Assembly (NCBI GenBank): GCA_004367505.1
Contig: SFCB01000079.1
Location: forward strand, 1-57,544
DNA length: 57,544 nucleotides
Direction of reading: 5' to 3'
Source of the DNA: Chloroflexi bacterium OHK40
GTDB taxonomy: Bacteria; Chloroflexota; Chloroflexia; Chloroflexales; Chloroflexaceae
The translations under genes and the position numbers were made by a program. Under the pieces are notes generated by a model. That model had not been told where the DNA came from. It saw only the letters and a program-made list of their open reading frames with translations, and did not search any database. Shown here piece after piece: positions 50,823 to 57,544 of the stretch. The number at the start of each line of letters is the position of its first letter. The first letter of the stretch is position 1.

Positions 50823-52229
50823 ATGGCGACATTCTTCAACCGGCTCAGGCAGTTCAGGGGCGTGGAGTTCCAACTGCTCTTCACGGTGCTGCTCTTCTTT
50901 GCGGCGGGCTACCTGCTGGTCGTGGTCGCGACCCGGCAGCGAGAGTTCGTCGCCACGGTGCCGGGCGTGCTCAGCATCCTCTGGCCATCGACCCTGCCGC
51001 TGCTGCTCTTCCTCGGCGTTTCGTTTGGCCTGAGCGCCAATAGCCCCGGGGCCGACCAGGTGCTGCTGCCACTGGTGGCGCTGCTTGCGGGGCTGAGCCT
51101 GATGTTGACGGCCCGGCTCGAGCCGAGCCTGAACACGCTCTACAAGTGCACGGCCGACGATGGCACGATCTTTAGCTGCTATGAGGGCGTGGCCGCGCGG
51201 CAGTCGCTGTGGGTCACGCTCGGCGTGATCGGTCTGGCGGCGATGCTTTTTGTGCCCTGGGATCGGCTGCTCATCCGCACGCTGCGCCTCTCGCTCTTCG
51301 ACTTCCTCGATCACTACCGCTACGTCTGGCTGGCGATCGGCCTGGCGCTGATCTTCGCCACCTTCCTCTTCGGGGTTGACCCGAACGGCTCGGGCGTGAA
51401 GGTCTGGTTCAACTTCGGGCTCTTCCTCTTCCAGCCCTCAGAGCTGTTGAAGATCATCCTGGTGATCTTCATGGCCTCCTACCTGAACGAGCACCGCGAG
51501 GTGGTGGCTGCGGGCTACCGGCTCGGGCCACTCACACTGCCGCCGCTCCCCTACCTGGTGCCGATCGCGGGCATGTGGGGCCTGGCGATGGCGACGATCG
51601 TCTTCCAGCGCGACCTCGGAGCCGCCCTGCTGCTCTTCGGGGTCTTCCTGGCGATGCTCTACACCGCCACCGGGCGCGGCTGGTATGTGCTGGTGGGGAT
51701 GGCGGCTTTCGGTGTGGGCGCCTATGTGCTCTACCAGTTCCTGCCGGTGGTGGCGCTCCGGGTGCAGGTATGGCTCGACCCGTGGGCTACGGCCCAGGGC
51801 ACGGGCTACCAGATCGTGCAGGCCGTGTACGCGCTGGCGGCGGGGCGGATCTTCGGCGAGGGGCTGGGTCTGGGCGTGCCGGCGATTGTGCCGGCGATCC
51901 ATACTGATTTTATCTTCACGGCAATCGGTGAGGAGATGGGGCTCGCCGGGACGCTGGCGGTGCTGATCGCCTATGTGCTGCTGATCTTTCGCGGCTTCCA
52001 CATCGCCCTGAGTGTGCCGGGCCGCTTCCGTGGCTTCGAGCAACTGCTGGCGGTGGGACTCACGACGATCATCGCCGTGCAGACGCTGATCATTATCGGC
52101 GGTAACCTGCGCCTGATCCCGCTCACCGGGATCACGCTGCCCTTCGTCTCCTACGGCGGCTCCTCAGTGCTGATTAACTTCGTGATCGTCGGCCTGCTGA
52201 TGCGTATCTCGGCGGGGGTGCGGCATTGA
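50823..52229 (+). CDS. FtsW/RodA/SpoVE-family SEDS protein
   Basis: A 468-aa polytopic peptidoglycan glycosyltransferase of the SEDS family with about ten helices. Conserved segments include FQPSELLKIILVIFMASYL, FQRDLGAALLLFGVFL, GLGLGVPAIVPAIHTDFIF and a GITLPFVSYGGSS end. The N-terminus has four extra helices and a loop with a Cys pair (KCTADDGTIFSC) not usual in this family. It polymerises glycan strands at division or elongation with a class B penicillin-binding protein, which is not in the window. ATG 50823 is the start; ilvA lies 228 bp upstream. Confidence 0.92.
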   Translation: MATFFNRLRQFRGVEFQLLFTVLLFFAAGYLLVVVATRQREFVATVPGVLSILWPSTLPLLLFLGVSFGLSANSPGADQVLLPLVALLAGLSLMLTARLEPSLNTLYKCTADDGTIFSCYEGVAARQSLWVTLGVIGLAAMLFVPWDRLLIRTLRLSLFDFLDHYRYVWLAIGLALIFATFLFGVDPNGSGVKVWFNFGLFLFQPSELLKIILVIFMASYLNEHREVVAAGYRLGPLTLPPLPYLVPIAGMWGLAMATIVFQRDLGAALLLFGVFLAMLYTATGRGWYVLVGMAAFGVGAYVLYQFLPVVALRVQVWLDPWATAQGTGYQIVQAVYALAAGRIFGEGLGLGVPAIVPAIHTDFIFTAIGEEMGLAGTLAVLIAYVLLIFRGFHIALSVPGRFRGFEQLLAVGLTTIIAVQTLIIIGGNLRLIPLTGITLPFVSYGGSSVLINFVIVGLLMRISAGVRH

Positions 52230-52367
52230 ACGCCAGCTCGGTGTGTAGGTGCTGATGTTCGAGCGCAGCGGGGACACTAGCGGCAACACGGGCGGCGAAG
52301 CAAATGGGGACGTAAGCGGAAACACAGGTGGTTACGCAGGCCTGTCCCGTTCTGTGGAGACGCGCCA

Positions 52368-53483
52368 ATGTCACTGCTCGATACCCTCGGTGTTCGACGG
52401 GTGATCAACGCCGACGCGCGTCTGACGCGCCTGGGTGGCTCGCTGATGCCGCCCGAGGTACGCGCCGCGATGGAGGATGCCGCCCGGGCCTACGTGGATA
52501 TGTTCGAGTTGCAGGAGGCCGTTGGCCGTCGCCTTGCCGAGCTGACGCGCAACGAGGCCGCCTTTGTCTGCACCGGGGCGGCGGCGGGCCTTTTCCTCGC
52601 CGCCCTCGCATGCATGGCCGGCGCCAGCCCGGAGCGGATCGCGCGCCTGCCGCTTCTCGACGGCTGCCGCGATGAGATCGTGATCCATCGCGCCCACCGC
52701 GTGCCTTACGACCAGGCGGTGCGGCTCGCGGGCGCGCGACTGGTGGAGATTGGCAACCACGGGCCGCCCACGCCCGAGGAGCTAGCGGCGGCGATCGGGT
52801 CGCGTACGGCGGCCGTACTCTATGTGGCCGGTGCACACCTCGCCGGTGGCGCGCTGCCGCTGCCGGAGGTGGTGGCTGTGGCCCGCGCCCATGGCCTGCC
52901 AGTGATCGTTGACGCGGCTGCGCAGCTACCCCCGCCCGAGAACCTCTGGCGCTTCACGCGCGATCTCGGCGCCGATCTGGCGATCTTTAGCGGGGGCAAA
53001 GATCTGGCCGGCCCGCAGGCCAGCGGCCTGATTGTGGGCCAGGCGGGGCTAGTCGCGGCCTGCGCCGCCCACGCCGCGCCCCACCAGCGCCTCGGCCGGC
53101 CGATGAAGGTAGGCAAGGAGGAGTTGGCCGGTCTGCTTGCCGCCGTGGAGCGCTACCTGCGCCTGGATCACGCCGCGCGCATCGCGCGCTTCGAGCAGAT
53201 CGTGGCCGATTGGGTAGCGGCCCTTGACGATGGGGCAGGCGTGCGGGCCCGGCGGGTCTTTCCGAACGAGGCTGGCCAGCCAACCCCCCGGCTGCTCCTC
53301 ACCCTGGATCCGGCCCGCTGCTCGGTGAGCGGGGATGAGCTGCGCCGGCGGCTCTGGGAGGATAGCCCGCGCATCGCTGTGGCGAGCGCCGGTGAGCATG
53401 GCATCTCGCTCACGCCCGATACGCTGGAGCCTGGCGAGGAGCTGCTGGTGGTCGCGGCGATCCAGCGGGTGCTACGAAGGTAG
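52368..53483 (+). CDS. SelA/DgaE-like PLP enzyme
   Basis: A 371-aa fold type I PLP enzyme of the SelA-like group. It begins LGVRRVINADARLTRLGGS, the typical start of D-glucosaminate-6-phosphate ammonia-lyase (DgaE) relatives, has CTGAAAGLFLA for the phosphate cup, IVDAAAQLPP with the PLP aspartate, and FSGGKDLAGPQ with Lys211. It is too short for true selenocysteine synthase and lacks its N-terminal domain. Related enzymes eliminate ammonia from amino sugar acids. It is convergent, 6 bp apart, with an amidohydrolase of the kind often found beside DgaE relatives. Confidence 0.85.
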   Translation: MSLLDTLGVRRVINADARLTRLGGSLMPPEVRAAMEDAARAYVDMFELQEAVGRRLAELTRNEAAFVCTGAAAGLFLAALACMAGASPERIARLPLLDGCRDEIVIHRAHRVPYDQAVRLAGARLVEIGNHGPPTPEELAAAIGSRTAAVLYVAGAHLAGGALPLPEVVAVARAHGLPVIVDAAAQLPPPENLWRFTRDLGADLAIFSGGKDLAGPQASGLIVGQAGLVAACAAHAAPHQRLGRPMKVGKEELAGLLAAVERYLRLDHAARIARFEQIVADWVAALDDGAGVRARRVFPNEAGQPTPRLLLTLDPARCSVSGDELRRRLWEDSPRIAVASAGEHGISLTPDTLEPGEELLVVAAIQRVLRR

Positions 53484-53489
53484 AGGTGT

Positions 53490-54677
53490 TCATCCCTTGC
53501 CCAGGACCCGCCGCTGGTGCTCGGGCAGCGCGGCCCATGGCGCCGGAGGGCGTTCCGCCGCGCGCGGCAGCTCCTGGCCCGCCACCAGGGTTGCCGTGCA
53601 GACGAGGCGCTGGCGGCCTGGCCGGGCCTCCATCGCGACATCGTAGAAGGTGTAGGCGCCCTCCTCGAGCCGGAAGATCGCGATATCAGCTGGCGCGCCG
53701 ATGCCCAGGGTCCCCAGGTCGGGCCGGCCCACAGCCACCGCCGGCCTGCGGGTGGCCCGGTCGATCACCTCGGGCAGGCTCATGCCCAGGTTCAGGAACT
53801 TCGAGAGCGTGGTCGGCAGATCGAACATCGGTCCCTGGACGCTGAGTTGGTGGATGTCGCTGCTGATCACATCGGGGAGCAGGCCCTCGGCCAGGGCCGC
53901 CTCAGCCACGGCATAGCTGAACGACCCACCGCCGTGGCCAGTATCGAGCAGAACACCGCGCTGCCGCAGTTCGTGGGCGAGCGGCGCAAGCCGCCCATCG
54001 GCGGTGAGCAGGCGGTGGTCCCCCCCGGTGAAACAGTGGGTCAGGATGTCGCCTGGCCGCAGGAGCGCCGCGATCGCGGCGATCTCCGGTGGACCGCTGC
54101 CGATATGGACCATCAGCGGCAGCCCGACCCGGTCGGCCAGGGCGCGGGCGAGTTGCAGGGGCCTGATCCCGACGCCACGGGTGGTGTTGCCGTCGATCCG
54201 GGCCTTGATGCCCAGGACGAGGTCGCGGTGCTCCGCGACGATCCGGGCGGCGAGCTCGACATCGCAGTAGTCGAGGTTGCTCAGCTCCCAGGTGGGGGCA
54301 ATCAGGCCGATCGCGGAGAGATTGAGCAACGCGAAGATGCGTACCCGGCTCGGCTCGACGATGTAGCGCCGGAAGCCGGGCAGGCTGTAGGCGCCCGCGC
54401 TCCCGGCGTCGAGCCATGTTGTCACCCCGCTACGCGCGGCGACGGGGTCGGCCTCGATGCCCCAGTAGGTGACGCCCCAGTAGATGTGGGTGTGCAGGTC
54501 GACCAGGCCGGGGGTGACGATCTGGCCATCCGCCTCGATCGTAGCCCGGGCCGTAGACGGATCGATGGCCGGGGCGACAAGAGCGATCCGTCCGTCGCGG
54601 ATCGCGACATCGGCGCGCTCGTCGAGCGCGCTCGCCGGATCGATCACCCGGCCGTGGCGGATGAGCAGGTCGTACAT
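53490..54677 (-). CDS. Amidohydrolase/deacetylase-family metallohydrolase
   Basis: A 395-aa TIM-barrel amidohydrolase (dihydroorotase-like cyclic group). H62-T-H64 in VDLHTHIYWG, Lys in LGIKARID, His in MVHIGSGP, HCFTGGDH and the final metal Asp region around SDIHQLS are present. The sequence style matches the EF_0837/AHA_3915-type family often linked with DgaE-like PLP enzymes, as here across a 6-bp convergent gap. Together they may process an N-acylated amino sugar acid or related compound. ATG 54677 has GAGGAG upstream. Confidence 0.88.
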   Translation of the reverse strand: MYDLLIRHGRVIDPASALDERADVAIRDGRIALVAPAIDPSTARATIEADGQIVTPGLVDLHTHIYWGVTYWGIEADPVAARSGVTTWLDAGSAGAYSLPGFRRYIVEPSRVRIFALLNLSAIGLIAPTWELSNLDYCDVELAARIVAEHRDLVLGIKARIDGNTTRGVGIRPLQLARALADRVGLPLMVHIGSGPPEIAAIAALLRPGDILTHCFTGGDHRLLTADGRLAPLAHELRQRGVLLDTGHGGGSFSYAVAEAALAEGLLPDVISSDIHQLSVQGPMFDLPTTLSKFLNLGMSLPEVIDRATRRPAVAVGRPDLGTLGIGAPADIAIFRLEEGAYTFYDVAMEARPGRQRLVCTATLVAGQELPRAAERPPAPWAALPEHQRRVLGKG

Positions 54678-54780
54678 GGTGCTCCTCGCCGGCGCGATGC
54701 GCGTTGGAAAGGGTTAAACGCGGTATGCGCCTCCGGTCCGGCCAGGGCGATGCCAGGCCGAAGCGGGGGCGCAGTGAGCG

Positions 54781-56775
54781 CTACGCCTCCAGATTGAGCC
54801 AGCGAACCTCTTCGGCCGAGAGGGTCACGGCGAGCCCGCCAAGGGAACTGCGCGTCTCAGCGAGGGTACGTGGGCCGATCAGCGGGAAGGTGGGGAAGGG
54901 CTGGTTGAGCACGTAGGCCAGGGCCACCGCGATCGGCGTCACCCCCCGCTCGGCAGCCATGGCCTTCACCCGCTCCAGCCGGCGGAAGTTATCTTCGCTG
55001 TACCAGCAGCGCACGAGCTCCGGGTCGGAGCGATCATCGGGGTGAGCCCGCCCGGTGAAGAAGCCCCGTGCCTGGCTCGACCAGGGGAAGAGGGGTGTCT
55101 GAGTGCGGGCAAGCCACTCGCGCGAGGCCGGGTCGGAGGCGGCGATGCAGCCGGCCCAGACGGGCTCGACCATGCGGGCGAGGCTGAAGTTGTTGCTCAG
55201 GGCGGCGAAGCCCTGTTGGCCGCTCGCGGCGGCATAGGCATTGGCTGCCGCAAAGCGCTCGATCGACCAGTTGGAGGCGCCGAAGACCCGGATGCGCCCG
55301 GCCCGCTGATGGGCATTCAACTCATCGATGAAGGCCTCTACCGGGATCTCCGGATTGTCGCGGTGGAGCATGTAGATATCGACATAATCGGTTTGTAGCC
55401 GCGCGAGGCTCTCATAGAGCTGGCGCGTCAGGTGGGCGGGGGTACAGAAGGGCGTATGGGCGCCCTTATCGAGGATGACAACCTGCTCGCGCAGGCCACG
55501 GTTGCGCACCCAGTGGCCGAGCATCTGCTCGCAGACCCCGCTGGCATAAATGTAGGCGGTATCGAAGCAGTTACCGCCCCAGGCGAAAAAGTCATCGAAC
55601 ATCGCCGCGGCGTGAGGCATCGTAGTCTGGTTATCCACGCCGAGCACCAGGCGCGAGACAGGCTTCTCCAGGCCGGGGATACGGCCATAGGGCATCGGAG
55701 CGTCAGGCCGGACGGCCAGGGGGTGCCCGCTGATGGGGAGGCGCTGCTCGGGGGCATCGGGCAACTCGGCATCGTAGACGAGGCCGATCGCCGCGCGCCA
55801 GCGGTCGAGCGTGCGCATCGTCCCCAGTGTATCCTCCCAGGTCACAGCGGGGGCCTGGCCGTCGGCCAGGTGCTCGGCGACCGCGAGGGCCTCGAGAGCA
55901 TAGGCATTGGCGGGCTCGGTGAGGAACTCCTCGGGCGGAGTGCCATCGTTACGCTGGACCACAATGCGGGCGGGATGGTCGGCGGCGGGGACGAAGGGTT
56001 CAGGCAGGAAGATACTCCCGGCGCTACCATAGATCCGGGCACCCCTATCCATCTGCAGGCGCACACCGGTGGCCACCTGAGCGATGATACCGCCGGGGAA
56101 ACGCAGGACAGCAGCGGTCCACTCATCGACCCGGCTCTCGGCGCCGACATGGCCCAGGGCGACCACCTCGGTGGGCTCGGCGAAAGGCATCCCACGGGCC
56201 GCGCCGGCCACCAGGCGGGCAAACGAGACGGGGTAGCCACCGACGTCGAGAATGCCCCCGCCGCCGAGGTGCTGGTTAAGCAGGCGACCCGAGAGGTTAT
56301 AGGCGCTATCGAAGCTGAAGGCCACCTGGATCGCGCGCACCTCGCCGATCGCACCGGCGCGGATCAGATCTACAAGCCGGGTGATCTGAGGGTGGTGGCG
56401 ATACATATAGGCCTCCATGAGGAAGACCCCGTGGCGCCTGGCGGCCTCAACGATCGTCATCGCCTCGGCGTGGTTGAGGCCCAGGGGCTTCTCGCAGAGG
56501 ATGTGCTTCCCGGCCTCGGCGGCGCGGATGGCCCAGCGCGCATGCAGCGGGTGCGGCACCGCGATATACACAGCCGCCACCCCGGGGTCGGCCAGGAGCG
56601 CCTCGTAGGAAGCGTGGCGGCGCGGCACGTTAAAGGCATCACCGAACTGATCTGCGGCAGACTGGCTCCGACTTGCGACCGCCTCAAGACGGCCCACGCC
56701 GGATGACTGAAGCGCCCGCGCGAAGGTGCGGGCGATGCGACCGGTCCCGAGAAGTCCCCACGCCAGCTGTTCCAC
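54781..56775 (-). CDS. Fused Gfo/Idh/MocA oxidoreductase and aldo/keto reductase
   Basis: A 664-aa protein joining two different NAD(P) enzymes. Residues 1-350 are a Gfo/Idh/MocA oxidoreductase: GLLGTGRIART for the cofactor, CEKPLG with Lys96, and GGGILDVGGYPVSFAR. Residues about 361-664 are an aldo/keto reductase with the full tetrad D405, Y410, K437 and H471 (FDTAYIY, LDKGAH, MLHRDN). Both active sites look intact, so one polypeptide could oxidise and re-reduce a sugar or polyol in two steps. GTG 56775 is the start because AAAGGA lies 7 nt upstream; an ATG at 56799 is less likely. The substrate is unknown. Confidence 0.9.
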   Translation of the reverse strand: MEQLAWGLLGTGRIARTFARALQSSGVGRLEAVASRSQSAADQFGDAFNVPRRHASYEALLADPGVAAVYIAVPHPLHARWAIRAAEAGKHILCEKPLGLNHAEAMTIVEAARRHGVFLMEAYMYRHHPQITRLVDLIRAGAIGEVRAIQVAFSFDSAYNLSGRLLNQHLGGGGILDVGGYPVSFARLVAGAARGMPFAEPTEVVALGHVGAESRVDEWTAAVLRFPGGIIAQVATGVRLQMDRGARIYGSAGSIFLPEPFVPAADHPARIVVQRNDGTPPEEFLTEPANAYALEALAVAEHLADGQAPAVTWEDTLGTMRTLDRWRAAIGLVYDAELPDAPEQRLPISGHPLAVRPDAPMPYGRIPGLEKPVSRLVLGVDNQTTMPHAAAMFDDFFAWGGNCFDTAYIYASGVCEQMLGHWVRNRGLREQVVILDKGAHTPFCTPAHLTRQLYESLARLQTDYVDIYMLHRDNPEIPVEAFIDELNAHQRAGRIRVFGASNWSIERFAAANAYAAASGQQGFAALSNNFSLARMVEPVWAGCIAASDPASREWLARTQTPLFPWSSQARGFFTGRAHPDDRSDPELVRCWYSEDNFRRLERVKAMAAERGVTPIAVALAYVLNQPFPTFPLIGPRTLAETRSSLGGLAVTLSAEEVRWLNLEA

Positions 56776-57079
56776 GACACGGTCCTTTCGCAAGAGCATG
56801 GTGCGCGGAGCTATGATAGCGCAGCCTGTCAAGGCTTGCGCCCACTTGGGGTGCAGGCCTCAGCACAGAATACGGCCGGGTGCGCCCGCGTCAGAGGGGC
56901 TACTCTCACCCGCAGCGTGAGCCGTTGTGAGCGCGGCGGCCGAATCGCGGCGTCGCACGGAACAGCGGGGTGGCTGTGGCAGCAGCGCCGTCTATTTCAT
57001 GTTGGGCGGCCTCAGAGATGACGCTGTTGAACACTTGTGCTACTATATTAGCTACATCCCCAAAGACAAAAGAGTCCGA
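56776..57079. other. 304-bp transition from GC-rich to AT-rich DNA
   Basis: No gene is seen. Base composition falls sharply from about 57035 onward, marking the edge of a foreign segment. Confidence 0.55.
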
Positions 57080-57463
57080 TTATTTTAATCCCAAAGCATA
57101 CTTAATTTTGTTATCAAGTGTTTCACCGGAGGGCAGATTTTTACCAGCAACGAATTGACCCGAAAAATCACGAAGTAGAAAGCGGAGGGTTCGCGTTAAA
57201 CTTAATTGTCTATGCTGTCCAGAAGGCACCGAAATACCAAGATCATATGTAAAAACAGTCATTGTTTCTTTATCAACACTATTTTGCCCAGGCAAACTCC
57301 CAATAATTCTTTCAAATTCTTGATAAACTCGATCAGGCAACACGAAGTATAGACCTCTTTTTACTAAAGAAGACCGAGAGCAAACCAGACCCTTTCTTAT
57401 CAGTTGTGGAATTAGTCGTTTATGTACATTCGCCCAGTTTAGACCATCACTATCCTTGCACTT
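57080..57463 (-). pseudogene. AT-rich foreign gene, 5'-truncated
   Basis: An open frame of 128 codons on the minus strand, ending in KYALGLK, with AT-rich codons unlike every other gene here. A GTG at 57343 could start an 87-aa product, but plausible protein sequence continues upstream (HKRLIPQLIRKGLVCSRSSL, a basic helix-turn-helix-like stretch) with no ATG or ribosome binding site until an in-frame TAA at 57464. The gene thus appears to have lost its 5' part, possibly by insertion of the element next to it. The product is not recognised; a DNA-binding or defence-related protein is possible but unproven. Confidence 0.6.
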
Positions 57464-57473
57464 TTAACCACCG

Positions 57474-57544
57474 CTATGCGGCAAGCTGTCGAACAATGCT
57501 GGCGAAGGCTTCCTGATGCTGAAACTGCTGGCGCAGCCAAGTGA
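57474..57544 (-). mobile_element. Possible transposase C-terminus at right edge
   Basis: A minus-strand frame reads in from the edge and ends at TAG 57474-57476, giving TWLRQQFQHQEAFASIVRQL then AA. Composition is GC-rich again and the sequence resembles the tail of a DDE transposase. Only about 22 residues are visible, so this is tentative. If correct, the insertion end lies between about 57440 and 57474 and has cut the AT-rich gene. Confidence 0.35.

Noticed and set aside
52368-53483. Selenocysteine synthase (SelA)
   Set aside because: The protein is about 90 residues shorter than SelA and no tRNA-Sec, SelB or SelD gene is seen; the DgaE-like branch fits better.
56970-57158. 62-codon plus-strand frame across the composition boundary
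   Set aside because: It spans the GC/AT junction and is antisense to the AT-rich frame, which has better protein character.

Overview
This 57.5-kb window is GC-rich, densely coded bacterial chromosome. It most likely comes from a Chloroflexota member close to the Chloroflexales. The basis is a combined inference: an L,D-transpeptidase carrying FGYP-type repeats, a coenzyme F420 gene set with an F420-dependent dehydrogenase-like enzyme, a FadN-type fatty acid oxidation fusion, MeaB with a separate B12-binding mutase subunit, a DUF2085 membrane protein and a MoxR/VWA pair. Many starts are preceded by AAAGGA about 7 nt upstream, and TTG or GTG starts are common. No rRNA, tRNA or CRISPR array is visible.

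Layout. 1-5431: a GH67-like glycosidase running off the left edge, a histidine kinase/response regulator pair, and a divergent SDR/TetR pair. 5734-7081: MTA phosphorylase and an OsmC peroxidase. 7259-12191: an F420 island (cofE, a stand-alone FbiB-C-like nitroreductase, cofD, cofC, an FGD-like LLM oxidoreductase). 12151-16890: two small membrane proteins, a biotin carboxylase/BCCP fusion and a VWA protein. 17100-24587: GT2 glycosyltransferase, P5C dehydrogenase, DedA, a truncated beta-propeller gene, a zinc-ribbon protein, a TlpA lipoprotein with a DUF2085 protein, and an Rrf2 regulator. 24666-27746: a hypothetical zinc protein and the MoxR/VWA operon. 28210-30691: HAD phosphatase, Nudix hydrolase and an orphan ABC ATPase.

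31043-38902: beta-oxidation (FadN-like fusion plus thiolase), an L,D-transpeptidase, and the methylmalonyl-CoA mutase B12 subunit with MeaB. With isocitrate lyase (47025-48299) and the biotin carboxylase this suggests use of fatty acids, propionyl-CoA and acetate, although partner subunits (mutase large chain, carboxyltransferase, malate synthase) are not in the window. 39195-46692: an orphan histidine kinase, a phosphoesterase, a ParB-like protein, a PMT-type membrane glycosyltransferase and a winged-helix protein. 48669-52229: MazG, a 73-aa protein coupled to threonine deaminase, and an FtsW/RodA protein. 52368-56775: a SelA/DgaE-like PLP enzyme convergent with an amidohydrolase, then a Gfo/Idh/MocA-aldo/keto reductase fusion. 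From about 57050 to the right edge the DNA becomes AT-rich and holds a truncated foreign gene next to what may be the end of a transposase.

The strongest points for a second look are the two-oxidoreductase fusion, the F420 island with its split FbiB, the nested palindromes over the TetR promoter, the recurrent TGGTAYAAT promoters (one apparently leaderless, alongside a second leaderless start with a plain TATAAT), and the dispersed GC hairpin repeats. All functional calls come from reading sequence motifs; no database search was possible.
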